Below, one piece after another: positions 27,031-34,300 of a DNA stretch of 64,000 bases (position 1 is the stretch's first letter; each line of letters begins with the position of its first letter). The position numbers were made by a program, and so were the translations under genes. The notes beneath the pieces were generated by a model. That model was not told the DNA's origin and made no database searches. It was given only the letters and a program-made list of their open reading frames with translations. The stretch is from CALBPI01 sp963922335. Its GTDB lineage: Bacteria > Pseudomonadota > Gammaproteobacteria > Steroidobacterales > Woeseiaceae. The DNA lies in NCBI GenBank assembly GCA_963922335.1, contig CAWUIB010000007.1, positions 124,001-188,000 of the forward strand, in the 5' to 3' direction.

Positions 27031-28110
27031 ATGAAGCGGTGCTCAGCAGTAGTGTTCATCCTCGCCACTTTCTTCAGTCAGACTGCCTCGGCAGTCTGGG
27101 ATCCGCCAGAGCTCAGCGACGAAGACATGCAGCGCGCGGAACAGATGTACCAAACCTACTGTTCGCTTTGCCATGCTAAAGACCGCAGCGGTTATGCCGC
27201 CGATCATGCGCCCTCGCTCCGCTCGAAGTCTCTACTCAGCACCGGGATGCCGAGCTTTGTTTACCAGACCATCGGCTGGGGTCGTGCAAACACAGCAATG
27301 GAAGGCTACAGCACTGAGATGGGTGGTCCGCTTAGCCGAGACGACATTTACCTGTTGACGAGTTGGTTGGCGCAGGTTGAACCCGTCGAGTTCATTGACC
27401 TACCCGAGGATGTTATCGAGGGTGACGCCAGCGAGGGCAAGGCCATCTATGCCGCAAACTGTGCAGAGTGTCACGGTGAGACGGGACAAGGCATTTCTGC
27501 TCCCTCACTTGGCGATCAGGCGCTGCTCACTCACGCCTCGGACCACTTTCTTCGCTACGCCATCGTGAACGGCCGCGACGGCACGCCTATGAAAAGATTC
27601 GCCGACAAACTCAGCGACGAGGAGATCAACAGTGTCGTCGCTTATCTTAGAAGCCAGTCTGCAGGCTGGAGTCCGAATCCACCGGAACTGGTGGAACCAC
27701 CTTCACCTGACCAGTATGTGTTGAACCCGGACGGTGAAGATCCGGTGTTCACACTGCGAGATGATCGATACGTACCAGCCGCCGAGGTGGTCGCTGCACT
27801 GGAGCAAAAGCGCCGTTTCATTCTTCTCGATACGCGTCCGGCATCGGCGTGGCAACGCAGTCACATTCCCGGCGCCGTGCCGATGCCTTACTACGGTGAT
27901 AAAGAACGCGCAGGCGAGAACTTGCCGAATGACGGTACGTGGATTGTCGCTTACTGCGCCTGTCCTCACGCAGCATCCGACTACGTGATCAACAACTTGC
28001 AGGAACTGGGGTACAAAAATATGGCGGTCATCGACGAAGGTATTCTCAGATGGACCGCCATGGGGTTGCCAGTCACCTCAGGTGCACAATTGCAACAAGG
28101 GGCAGACTGA
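27031..28110 (+). CDS. Dihaem cytochrome c fused to rhodanese domain
   Basis: 359 residues. A signal peptide (1-21) is followed by two cytochrome c domains with CSLCH (44-48) and CAECH (144-148) and Met ligand candidates further on. Residues ~245-350 are a rhodanese-like domain: FILLDTRPASAWQRSHIPGAVPMPY and the active loop YCACPHAASDYV with Cys309 and Cys311. The fusion would be periplasmic and could couple electron transfer with sulfur handling, for example thiosulfate or sulfide metabolism (inference). It is convergent with the DUF4920 gene, only 2 bases apart. Confidence 0.9.
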   Translation: MKRCSAVVFILATFFSQTASAVWDPPELSDEDMQRAEQMYQTYCSLCHAKDRSGYAADHAPSLRSKSLLSTGMPSFVYQTIGWGRANTAMEGYSTEMGGPLSRDDIYLLTSWLAQVEPVEFIDLPEDVIEGDASEGKAIYAANCAECHGETGQGISAPSLGDQALLTHASDHFLRYAIVNGRDGTPMKRFADKLSDEEINSVVAYLRSQSAGWSPNPPELVEPPSPDQYVLNPDGEDPVFTLRDDRYVPAAEVVAALEQKRRFILLDTRPASAWQRSHIPGAVPMPYYGDKERAGENLPNDGTWIVAYCACPHAASDYVINNLQELGYKNMAVIDEGILRWTAMGLPVTSGAQLQQGAD

Positions 28111-28112
28111 GC

Positions 28113-28622
28113 TCAACCTTCCAGAGGCACTCGCACGGAAACCGCGACAATCTCGTAACGTGGCCCCGCTTTAAACGCGTTGGAATCACCAGCGTCAGCG
28201 TTAAAGTGTGCAGCCTGTTCTTCGGTCATTTCATGCGCCACGAGCTGACCGTGCAGCGTCACCGTCTTGCCGCTGATGTCTGTCGGGACGAAGAAGCTGT
28301 AGTCCTTGAACGAGACTCTCACGAGATGCTCGCCTTGCTGCGCTACAAAGAAGCAACCTTTCTTCTGGCAGACCTGCTTCACCTTGGTAGTGATCTGCAC
28401 ATCAGCGTCGACGAAGTCAGCCGGCGCTGCCATCACATCGCCCAACGACAACTCGGAATCCACCTCTGGCAATACGCTGCCAAACGTCTCGTGGGTGTCG
28501 GTCACTTCCACAGGTTCAGACAATCGAATTGCGCCCTCGTGACCGTGGTCGGCAATCGCACTTTGCATCGTGAACAGCGCCAGGGCGACACCAAAAGTAT
28601 TGATGGTTCGGTTGATCTGCAT
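28113..28622 (-). CDS. Exported DUF4920 domain protein
   Basis: 169 residues with a signal peptide. The core TKVKQVCQKKGCFFVAQQGEHLVRVSFKDYSFFVP matches DUF4920, with the CQKKGCF cysteine pair conserved in the family; an OB-fold-like, possibly metal-binding periplasmic protein. ATG 28622 is chosen since CTGGAG lies 6 bases upstream. It faces the cytochrome-rhodanese gene end to end; related proteins are often found near redox or metal genes, so a shared role is possible. Confidence 0.8.
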   Translation of the reverse strand: MQINRTINTFGVALALFTMQSAIADHGHEGAIRLSEPVEVTDTHETFGSVLPEVDSELSLGDVMAAPADFVDADVQITTKVKQVCQKKGCFFVAQQGEHLVRVSFKDYSFFVPTDISGKTVTLHGQLVAHEMTEEQAAHFNADAGDSNAFKAGPRYEIVAVSVRVPLEG

Positions 28623-28674
28623 TACGTACTCCAGGCTCATTTGAGTTGCGTACCGACGCCCCAAGTATAACGCG

Positions 28675-28706
28675 AAAGCCCCCGCAACCTGGGTTGCGAG
28701 GGCTTT
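28675..28706 (-). terminator. Terminator after secreted module protein
   Basis: A long hairpin, AAAGCCC and CGCAACC paired with GGTTGCG and GGGCTTT (3-base loop), ends the transcript of the 28730 gene. The T run is short (TTTC). Confidence 0.65.
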
Positions 28707-28729
28707 CAGCCGGTCTAGCGGATTGGAGG

Positions 28730-29476
28730 TCAGTTGCAGAGGCGATCATCGGCGAGGTAGACGGAGTCTGTGGTGACGTTGCCAAAGCGATCTTCAACAT
28801 CAACAAAGATCTGTGCGGCTGCGCCGAAGTGGGTGATACCGAACTGCAGGTCAACATTCCGATCGGTCTGAAAGCGGCCGCCTGGTGGCACGTCGAAGGT
28901 CAGGCGCTTTTCCCAGTAAGCCAGGTACTTTTTGGGATAGTTGAAGATCGGGTGCAGGCTGGCGACTGCCGCATTTTCGGACACTTCAACAAACTCGGTC
29001 GGGCCATCATCGATCACGCCCCCACGATTGCTGACAACGTCTCGCTCGGCAATGCGCACGGTAACTTTGCGGATTCCGTTGAAGTCGTAAGCGTTCAACG
29101 AAAAGTAGTAAGGAGTCGAACCGCCGGAGAGCGTGTTGTAGCCGAACTCGTTGAAGAAATAGGTTCGGCGTTGGATGTAATCGCTCGTGAAATCCGGCGT
29201 GAACATCTCGCTCCAGCCTGGCTCCCAACCCGACTCAGAGTAGTTTCCGTCACACCCCCAAGATGAGGGGCCGATATATACCGCGTTGTCAGGGAGGTCT
29301 GTCGGCGGCACGACACCAGGCTCCTGCCAAAGAATGGGGCCGGCGTTCTTACCATCCAGCATTTCCAGAGTTAGCGTGGGGGGCGTAGTGCTTCCAGGAC
29401 CCATCCGTTGCGCCTCTGCAGGCAATGCAGCAGAGAGAAGAGCGATTCCAGTGATGGTGATGAGTGCGTTTTTCAT
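28730..29476 (-). CDS. Secreted protein of duplicated regulator module, copy 1
   Basis: 248 residues with a signal peptide (MKNALITITGIALLSAALPAEA). It is a clear paralogue of the protein at 52202: shared NAGPI.W, a GC.G region, DYIQRRTYFFNE, RKVTVRIAERDV, DDGPTEFV.VS, the strand pattern near V.L.F..TH.G.AA and ...GNV.T.SVYLA...C at the end. The later half has VEDRFGNV, a feature of Ig-like bacterial domains. No known family is recognised. ATG 29476 is chosen over an ATG five codons earlier because GGAGA lies 8 bases upstream. It diverges from the regulator at 29699 across five 11-bp repeats. Confidence 0.8.
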   Translation of the reverse strand: MKNALITITGIALLSAALPAEAQRMGPGSTTPPTLTLEMLDGKNAGPILWQEPGVVPPTDLPDNAVYIGPSSWGCDGNYSESGWEPGWSEMFTPDFTSDYIQRRTYFFNEFGYNTLSGGSTPYYFSLNAYDFNGIRKVTVRIAERDVVSNRGGVIDDGPTEFVEVSENAAVASLHPIFNYPKKYLAYWEKRLTFDVPPGGRFQTDRNVDLQFGITHFGAAAQIFVDVEDRFGNVTTDSVYLADDRLCN

Positions 29477-29559
29477 GATTGTGATCTCCAATTTCTGATC
29501 GTTTACACAGGTGCGGCCGTTGCCGCTGGGTGCATACTCCCCAGAGCGCGCATCCGAAT

Positions 29560-29614
29560 CCTGATGGCACCCTCACGCTTGCCTGATCCTTACCTGATGG
29601 AAACCTGATGTAAT
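29560..29614. repeat. Five tandem 11-bp direct repeats in divergent promoter region, copy 1
   Basis: Units are CCTGATGGCAC, CCTCACGCTTG, CCTGATCCTTA, CCTGATGGAAA and CCTGATGTAAT, back to back with no gap, followed by TGATTT. They lie 84-138 bases from the secreted gene start and 85-139 from the regulator start. OmpR/PhoB-type winged helices bind direct repeats with this pitch, so this is the probable operator. Confidence 0.75.
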
Positions 29615-29698
29615 TGATTTCATTGGAAATAGTGGTTATTTCCGAGTGCTTTTTTTTGTGCTGATAGGGTAGGATTCGAGAAAAAGAAGGGCACATTC

Positions 29699-31753
29699 TT
29701 GGCATCTGAACCCATTCTTCGCTCGCCGTTTCGACTTGGCGCGCTCGAAGTCACACCCGCGCGTAACGTGATTGCTCGCGATGGCTCCGAATTCCGACTG
29801 GAACCTCGGGTCATGGACGTGCTGTGCATGCTCGCGGGCGCTGAGGGAGAAGTGGTCTCGCGAGAGTCCCTTATTGAGTCGTTGTGGGTATCCGAATTCG
29901 GGGCGGATGAAAGTCTGACCCGGGCCATTTCGCTCATACGCAAGACCCTGCGTGAAGCCGGAGAGTCGGAACCCTCGATTGAGACGATAAAAAAGCGCGG
30001 CTACCGACTGGTCTTACCCATCAGCGAATCTGCGCCCATCGCATCGGCGACCCCGTCTGAGACCCACCCGGAGTCAGCACCAACCGCCGAAGCCACGAAT
30101 CACCAGCACGAAGCGCTTTTTGATCCGCAAGCCCAGCGCGTGCACTGGCTATTTCCGCTGGCAGCGCTTGGCGTATTGGTGGTCGCAGCCATCGCTTGGT
30201 TTCAACGCAGCCACCAAATCACTGAATCGTGGGCATCGGCGACCACCACCCCTTCAGTCGTCGTTCTACCGTTTGAGGCTTTGAGCGATGACGATAGTGA
30301 CGCCTACTTTGGACTAGGCATTGCCGAAGAACTGCTAAATGCGCTCGCGCGCTTTCCCGATCTGGATGTCGTGGCGCGTACCTCCGCCTTTGCTCGGGAC
30401 AATGCAGACCTGAATCAAACGGATTTAGGTGATCGACTGGCAGTCGATCATGTTGTGACTGGTTCGGTGCGTCGAGGTAAGGATCGAATCCGGATTTCTT
30501 CGCGATTGATCCGAACCGCTGATGAGGCCAGCCTATGGTCAAACACCTACGAATTCGACGCCGCGGACCTTTTTGAAATCGAAGACACGATCGTGCGTGA
30601 GATTGCCCAGACGCTTCAGGTGCAGCTCGGCGTCGGCGCCGCAGCGGATCGCGTGGAGAACACAGGCATCAATCAGTCCGCCTATGATCAATATCTGCAA
30701 GGTCTCACATTGTGGGGCGACCGGATGCGCGAGAACGGCAATCGGGCAGAAGCACTAGCCGCTTTTCAGCGTGCCGTCGCCTTCGAGGATGACTTTGCCG
30801 ATGCGTGGGCGAGCCTTGGCACACTTGCGGTCTATAGCGTGGGAAGTCCTCTGGCGAAAGATCGTGTGGCATTCACTCGCATGACAAAGGATGCGCTATC
30901 GCGGGCAATTGAACTGGACCCAGCGAACGCAAAAGCCCACGCAGCCCTGGTCGTGTTTCACGTTACCCAAAGTCTCGACATCGCCAAGGCTCGCTTTCAT
31001 CTCGAACAGGCTGAGGCTGCTGCGCCAAACGCCGCTACAACGCACTACGCCGCCGTATGGCTCCACCGAGTTCTGGGTGACTCCGACGCCGCACTCGCCG
31101 CGATAGACCGCACCATCGTTTTGGACCCCTTGAACTCCATCCTAACGCTTGTGCGTGCGACCTTGTTGATGGAGATGGGTCGCACGGATGAGAGCATGGC
31201 AGCGCTCGAAGCCTGCTTTGAGGCGCAGTGCTTGGGTGAAGGGTTCGTCGCGTTTGCCAGCGCAGCAGCCGTATTCTCCGGCGAGCAACGATATCTGGAT
31301 CGCTGGCGCCCGCGTGTCGATGCCTTCGAAAAGGTACTCGAGTCTATTCCTGACAACGCCAAGCCGATCGTGGCTAGCATCATGCCCGCCTTCACCTCTA
31401 TCCGTTATCGAAGAGACGATGCGGATGCACAAATTGCTCGCGTGACCGCCATGTTCAATGAACAGGTAATCACCGACACTCCGGGTATTTGGGGTCCGAC
31501 GTTCGCAACCTTCCTCCCTCAGGAAACGTTTATGGACGTACTCCATGCCGCGTACGACCGTGGCGATCTCTTCTCGTCGACCTTCTCGTTTTCACCTTTG
31601 TATGGTGTCAATCCCTACCCGCAATGGGTGCTTGAGCATCCCCGCTACCACGAACTGTGGGAAAAGCCGGGCATGAAGGAGGTCGCAGATGCCTGGCGAG
31701 AAAAGGGACTGGTCGCGGGACTACCGACTGTTAAAGCAGCAACAACAGACTAA
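29699..31753 (+). CDS. Transmembrane winged-helix regulator with TolB-like and TPR domains, copy 1
   Basis: 684 residues. Residues 10-106 form an OmpR-type winged helix (EPRVMDVLCMLAG ... IKKRGYRLVL), TM segment 150-168, then a TolB/FlgO-like domain (SVVVLPFEALSDDDSDAYFGLGIAEELLNALARFPDLDVVART, 186-310) common in such adenylate-cyclase-associated regulators, then TPRs. Start is TTG with AAGAAGGG upstream; the paralogue at 53189 also starts TTG-Ala-Ser, supporting it. It should bind the repeats at 29560 and control the secreted gene and itself. The XRE gene follows 9 bases later. Confidence 0.88.
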   Translation: MASEPILRSPFRLGALEVTPARNVIARDGSEFRLEPRVMDVLCMLAGAEGEVVSRESLIESLWVSEFGADESLTRAISLIRKTLREAGESEPSIETIKKRGYRLVLPISESAPIASATPSETHPESAPTAEATNHQHEALFDPQAQRVHWLFPLAALGVLVVAAIAWFQRSHQITESWASATTTPSVVVLPFEALSDDDSDAYFGLGIAEELLNALARFPDLDVVARTSAFARDNADLNQTDLGDRLAVDHVVTGSVRRGKDRIRISSRLIRTADEASLWSNTYEFDAADLFEIEDTIVREIAQTLQVQLGVGAAADRVENTGINQSAYDQYLQGLTLWGDRMRENGNRAEALAAFQRAVAFEDDFADAWASLGTLAVYSVGSPLAKDRVAFTRMTKDALSRAIELDPANAKAHAALVVFHVTQSLDIAKARFHLEQAEAAAPNAATTHYAAVWLHRVLGDSDAALAAIDRTIVLDPLNSILTLVRATLLMEMGRTDESMAALEACFEAQCLGEGFVAFASAAAVFSGEQRYLDRWRPRVDAFEKVLESIPDNAKPIVASIMPAFTSIRYRRDDADAQIARVTAMFNEQVITDTPGIWGPTFATFLPQETFMDVLHAAYDRGDLFSSTFSFSPLYGVNPYPQWVLEHPRYHELWEKPGMKEVADAWREKGLVAGLPTVKAATTD

Positions 31754-31762
31754 ACTGGTCAG

Positions 31763-32179
31763 ATGCCTCGCCAGAAAAACAAGCAGCAGGACGACAACGG
31801 CATCGCCGCACGCATTCGTCTGGCGCGCGAGCGTGCACAGCTCGACCCTAGCGGTATGCGTCAGGCCTTGGCTGAACTGGGCGAAGAGGTTTCGAAGACC
31901 GGACTCCACAGACTGGAAACCCAGAATCCTAAGAACCCGAACCTCAGCCTGATCCAGGCCATCGCCGCGATCACCAATGTTTCACCAAGCTGGATCCTGT
32001 TCGGTCAAGGATCGATCACCAAACCTGATGAATTCGGTCAGGCCATCCGCGGACGTGTCGTCGACACCATCGAACTTCTGGTCGGCGCTCTGGACCTGAC
32101 AGCACGTCAGGATTCCACAATAACCAACTGGCTGAAATCAGTTCGCGAGTCCAAGCCGAGCCGCGCACGAAAACCCTAA
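31763..32179 (+). CDS. XRE-type helix-turn-helix regulator
   Basis: 138 residues. Residues 12-75 fit a lambda-repressor-like helix-turn-helix (ARIRLARERAQLDPSGMRQAL, then KTGLHRLETQNPKNPNLSLIQAIAAITNVSPSWILFG). The C-terminus is short, with no peptidase domain. It starts 9 bases after the regulator gene and is probably co-transcribed with it. Target unknown; it is the last protein gene before the tRNA array. Confidence 0.75.
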   Translation: MPRQKNKQQDDNGIAARIRLARERAQLDPSGMRQALAELGEEVSKTGLHRLETQNPKNPNLSLIQAIAAITNVSPSWILFGQGSITKPDEFGQAIRGRVVDTIELLVGALDLTARQDSTITNWLKSVRESKPSRARKP

Positions 32180-32181
32180 TT

Positions 32182-32212
32182 CGGAACGAGTTCCGTTTTC
32201 CGGAACTTTTGT
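32182..32212 (+). terminator. Double hairpin after XRE gene
   Basis: CGGAAC-GA-GTTCCG-TTTTC-CGGAAC then TTTTGTT gives two mutually exclusive hairpins, the second followed by a T-rich run. It would end the regulator-XRE transcript ahead of the array promoter. Confidence 0.6.
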
Positions 32213-32223
32213 TCAGAAAAACG

Positions 32224-32251
32224 TTGACAGACTAAATCGTCTGCGTATACT
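32224..32251 (+). promoter_or_regulatory. Strong sigma70-type promoter with GC-rich discriminator
   Basis: TTGACA (32224-32229) and TATACT (32246-32251) are separated by 16 bases; CCCCGCCCC follows. Such discriminators are typical of stringently controlled stable-RNA promoters. The predicted transcript start is near 32258. Confidence 0.75.
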
Positions 32252-32260
32252 CCCCGCCCC

Positions 32261-32410
32261 ATGATTACAACGAACGCAAAGCTCCGATTGCAAAGCACCA
32301 CCAGCGGTTACTGGTATTCGCATACCAATCCCGCCGGCGACGCCGCCCTGTGCGTGCGCGTAGCGCGAGCGGATATGTTCTTCGCCCTAGGCGGAGAACC
32401 GATACATTAG
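32261..32410 (+). CDS. Possible 49-residue leader peptide or structured leader RNA
   Basis: An ATG lies only about 3 bases beyond the predicted transcript start, so translation would be nearly leaderless. The peptide contains GYWYSH in the middle and MFFALGG near the end. Inside it, GTTCTTCGCC and GGCGGAGAAC can form a strong hairpin (32376-32399 region), while GAGAAC can instead pair with GTTCTC downstream. With the terminator at 32475 this resembles an attenuator. No homologue is recognised, and it may be noncoding. Confidence 0.35.
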   Translation: MITTNAKLRLQSTTSGYWYSHTNPAGDAALCVRVARADMFFALGGEPIH

Positions 32411-32474
32411 CCTTCCCTGAACAGTTCTCGGGAGGCTCGATCATTCGAACCTTCCAGAGAGGCTCCCAGTAGAG

Positions 32475-32510
32475 ACCCCGGTCGGTTCGCGAAACCACCG
32501 GGGTTTTTTT
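32475..32510 (+). terminator. Strong intrinsic terminator in leader of tRNA array
   Basis: ACCCCGGT pairs with ACCGGGGT, and an inner GGTT/AACC stem extends it, followed by TTTTTTT. It sits between the leader ORF and boxA, so only read-through transcripts, or ones from a second promoter, reach the tRNAs. Confidence 0.85.
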
Positions 32511-32524
32511 ATTCCCCGATGTTT

Positions 32525-32537
32525 GCTCTTTAACAAT
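32525..32537 (+). promoter_or_regulatory. rRNA-type boxA antitermination site
   Basis: TGCTCTTTAACAA matches the boxA element of gammaproteobacterial rRNA operons, where NusB/NusE assemble. It lies 98 bases before the first tRNA gene and no rRNA follows, so it probably lets polymerase pass through the long structured tRNA/slipin transcript. Confidence 0.8.
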
Positions 32538-32635
32538 GTGGATTGTTCAGACATTGGGGTGGAGCCGCTCATAGGGAGAGGCTGCGATCTACAGACCCGT
32601 CGTGCGTGGCAACGCGCCCGCCCCAATACTTCGAA

Positions 32636-32721
32636 GGAGAGGCTTTCATCGGCGAGATAGACCGGCTGTAACCCGGTGGTCCCGAGCGGCCCTGTAGGTT
32701 CGACTCCTACCCTCTCCACCA
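32636..32721 (+). tRNA. tRNA-Tyr(GTA)
   Basis: Acceptor GGAGAGG/CCTCTCC, anticodon stem ACCGG/CCGGT with loop CTGTAAC (anticodon GTA), T-arm GTAGG-TTCGACT-CCTAC, A73 and encoded CCA. A 16-base variable region fits a class II tRNA-Tyr. The D stem has one T-T mismatch (CTTTC/GATAG). Confidence 0.82.
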
Positions 32722-32725
32722 TTCA

Positions 32726-32802
32726 GGGGGATTAGCTCAGCCTGGAAGAGCATCTGTGTTGCAAGCAGAAGGCGCTCGGTTCGAATCCGAGATCCTCCAC
32801 CA
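32726..32802 (+). tRNA. tRNA-Ala(TGC)
   Basis: Acceptor GGGGGAT/ATCCTCC contains the G3:U70 pair that marks alanine tRNAs. Anticodon loop GTTGCAA gives TGC; T-arm CTCGG-TTCGAAT-CCGAG; CCA is encoded. Only 4 bases separate it from tRNA-Tyr. Confidence 0.96.
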
Positions 32803-33274
32803 AATTGCGAGTCATCGACCTCGGTCGAGATTCTTGATAGCGGCCTGGCGCTGCTAACCGTCGGCAACGGCGGGAAAGGAATACGACCCATGGTATTCCG
32901 CCGAGACTTAGGTCCCGGCCACTCCAGGCAAGTTCGGCCTCCAGTCGTCCTCGGCACCGCCGGGGATAGCGGTGAAACGATGCGCGGAAGTAGTGTGACT
33001 AACGCACCGGCGATGCCGGGAATGCGGGTCCGCGAAAGAACACGTGGTGGTGCAACCCGCGACACCAACATCGTCAATCGTGAGAGGTAACGAATAGTGC
33101 AGATTAGTGCGAGCTTTGCAGGCGAGTGCGACTGTGCAGAGGGCAAGGGTTCTGGCGAAAGTCAGCGTCCTCGTCCTCGGTCAAGTAACCGGCAGGTGAA
33201 CGACAGTCGGCGTGTTGTATTTCGTTATCCAAAAGATAACGAAGCGACAGAGGTGCGCACGTCGAAATGGGCCT
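32803..33274 (+). other. 472-base spacer inside the tRNA array
   Basis: No convincing tRNA or protein gene is seen. Two compact hairpins stand out: GGAATAC/GTATTCC (near 32880-32900) and CGTTATC/GATAACG (near 33222-33242). It may carry a structured noncoding RNA or be decayed array sequence. Confidence 0.5.
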
Positions 33275-33349
33275 GAGTCTATAGCTCAACTGGAAGAGCG
33301 ATTGCCTCCAAAGCAATAGATGCTGGTTCGAATCCAGCTTTACTCACCA
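33275..33349 (+). tRNA. tRNA-Trp(CCA)
   Basis: Anticodon stem ATTGC/GCAAT with loop CTCCAAA gives anticodon CCA. T-arm GCTGG-TTCGAAT-CCAGC; CCA encoded. The acceptor GAGTCTA/TTTACTC has two mismatches (C5-U68, U6-U67), and the discriminator is A instead of the G usual for bacterial tRNA-Trp. Confidence 0.85.
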
Positions 33350-33703
33350 ATAGGTGAACGCAAAGACGCACCTCGGTACGTGGTCGAAAATGGCTTAAGG
33401 CCGGAGTCCTCGGACAATCCGGCGGTTGAATCAGTCGCAAGCTGATTTGACCTTGGCAGCGAGCCGCACGGTTGGGTGGCCCCCATTTGGAGCCCGCAAG
33501 GCTCACGGTACGCAGACTGCTGACTAGACCCGTACTACGAGTGAACCGCCACACTCTCAAAAAGGCAGTCATGGTCCTCGACTGTCGAGTTGGCTTCGGC
33601 CATTCGCCAGTGGACAAGCGCGCAACGACCCTTACGCAAGGGGTTTCGGTACTCGCGCAAAGGGAGGACTGCGAAGCGCCTAGTCTCAGCGCTTTATCTT
33701 TTC
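33350..33703 (+). other. 354-base spacer inside the tRNA array
   Basis: No tRNA, ORF or clear promoter can be supported. Part of it (CACCTCGGTACGTGGTCGAA) loosely resembles sequence just before the tRNA-Trp gene, which may reflect array duplication. Confidence 0.4.
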
Positions 33704-33779
33704 GCCGCGGTAGCTCAATCGGTAGAGCGCCGGATTGTCGATCCGGAAGATGTCGGTTCAAGTCCGATCCGCAGCGCCA
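33704..33779 (+). tRNA. tRNA-Asp(GTC)
   Basis: Acceptor GCCGCGG/CCGCAGC (one C-A mismatch at 3-70), anticodon stem CCGGA/TCCGG with loop TTGTCGA (anticodon GTC), T-arm GTCGG-TTCAAGT-CCGAT (one G-T closing pair), G73 as expected for Asp, and encoded CCA. Confidence 0.94.
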
Positions 33780-33785
33780 TGCAAC

Positions 33786-33862
33786 TGCCGCCTGACGGGA
33801 ATGGCATACCTACCTGTTTGAGTAACAGGTGCATCTCGGTTCGAGTCCGAGGGCGGCAACCA
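33786..33862 (+). tRNA. tRNA-Leu(GAG), class I-type variable loop
   Basis: Acceptor TGCCGCC/GGCGGCA is fully paired; anticodon stem CCTGT/ACAGG with loop TTGAGTA gives GAG; T-arm CTCGG-TTCGAGT-CCGAG; A73 and CCA. The variable loop is only 5 bases (TGCAT), unlike the long arm of normal bacterial tRNA-Leu. Shares the D-region pattern GGGAA.GGCATACC with three other Leu tRNAs here. Confidence 0.86.
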
Positions 33863-33868
33863 ACCTGC

Positions 33869-33945
33869 GCGGACCTGAAGGGAAAGGCATACCTCGGCGA
33901 CTTAAAATCGCTGGCATATCGGTTCGAATCCGATGGTCCGCACCA
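33869..33945 (+). tRNA. tRNA-Leu(TAA), class I-type variable loop
   Basis: Acceptor GCGGACC/GGTCCGC is fully paired; anticodon stem GGCGA/TCGCT with loop CTTAAAA gives TAA; T-arm ATCGG-TTCGAAT-CCGAT; A73, CCA encoded. Variable loop 5 bases (GGCAT). D-region TGAAGGGAAAGGCATACC. Confidence 0.86.
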
Positions 33946-33947
33946 AC

Positions 33948-34025
33948 GCGCAACTGAAGGGAATTGGTATACCTGAATAGCTCAAACCTATTCGCCTCCC
34001 AGTTCGAATCTGGGGTTGCGCACCA
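33948..34025 (+). tRNA. tRNA-Leu(CAA), class I-type variable loop
   Basis: Acceptor GCGCAAC/GTTGCGC is fully paired; anticodon stem AATAG/CTATT with loop CTCAAAC gives CAA; T-arm CCCAG-TTCGAAT-CTGGG; A73 and CCA. Variable loop 5 bases (CGCCT). Only 2 bases separate it from the previous tRNA. Confidence 0.86.
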
Positions 34026-34163
34026 AATTTGACGGCACGCCGTCATCCCATGGTCTGAGTTGACGCCACATTCAACGGATCGGGTTCTCGGAACTCCCGA
34101 CTGGCGCACAAAGCTCCATTGCTGCGTGTGTACCGAACAAACCGTCAGCTCACGTCACCCTTA

Positions 34164-34238
34164 GTCTAATTAGCTCAGACAGGTAGAGCATACGTTTAGA
34201 TCGTAGTGTTGCAGGTTCGAATCCTGCATTAGACACCT
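34164..34238 (+). tRNA. tRNA-Leu(TAG), class I-type, CCA not encoded
   Basis: Acceptor GTCTAAT/ATTAGAC is fully paired; anticodon loop TTTAGAT gives TAG; T-arm TGCAG-TTCGAAT-type with GCAGG/CCTGC; A73 is followed by CCT, not CCA. The D-arm (AGCTCAGACAGGTAGAGC) is of the standard class I form, unlike the other Leu tRNAs here. Confidence 0.83.
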
Positions 34239-34261
34239 GGCCTTTCACGCCATGTGAGGAA

Positions 34262-34300
34262 GGACGCAAGTCTGCGGTTCGAGTCCGCCCTGACAGAGAG
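34262..34300 (+). pseudogene. tRNA remnant (T-arm only)
   Basis: GCGG-TTCGAGT-CCGC forms an intact T-arm, but no 5' acceptor strand, anticodon arm or CCA can be matched around it. Probably the decayed 3' half of a ninth tRNA in this part of the array. Confidence 0.45.

Noticed and set aside
29560..29614. CRISPR array from the 11-bp repeats
   Set aside because: Units are too short, have no spacers and lie in a promoter gap; they fit an operator.
32525..32537. rRNA operon suggested by boxA
   Set aside because: No 16S, 23S or 5S sequence follows; only tRNA genes and a slipin do.
34026..34163. Possible tRNA (T-arm-like CGGG...CCCG and GCGCA end)
   Set aside because: The loop does not have a TTC-R-A-N-Y form and no anticodon arm or acceptor match can be built.
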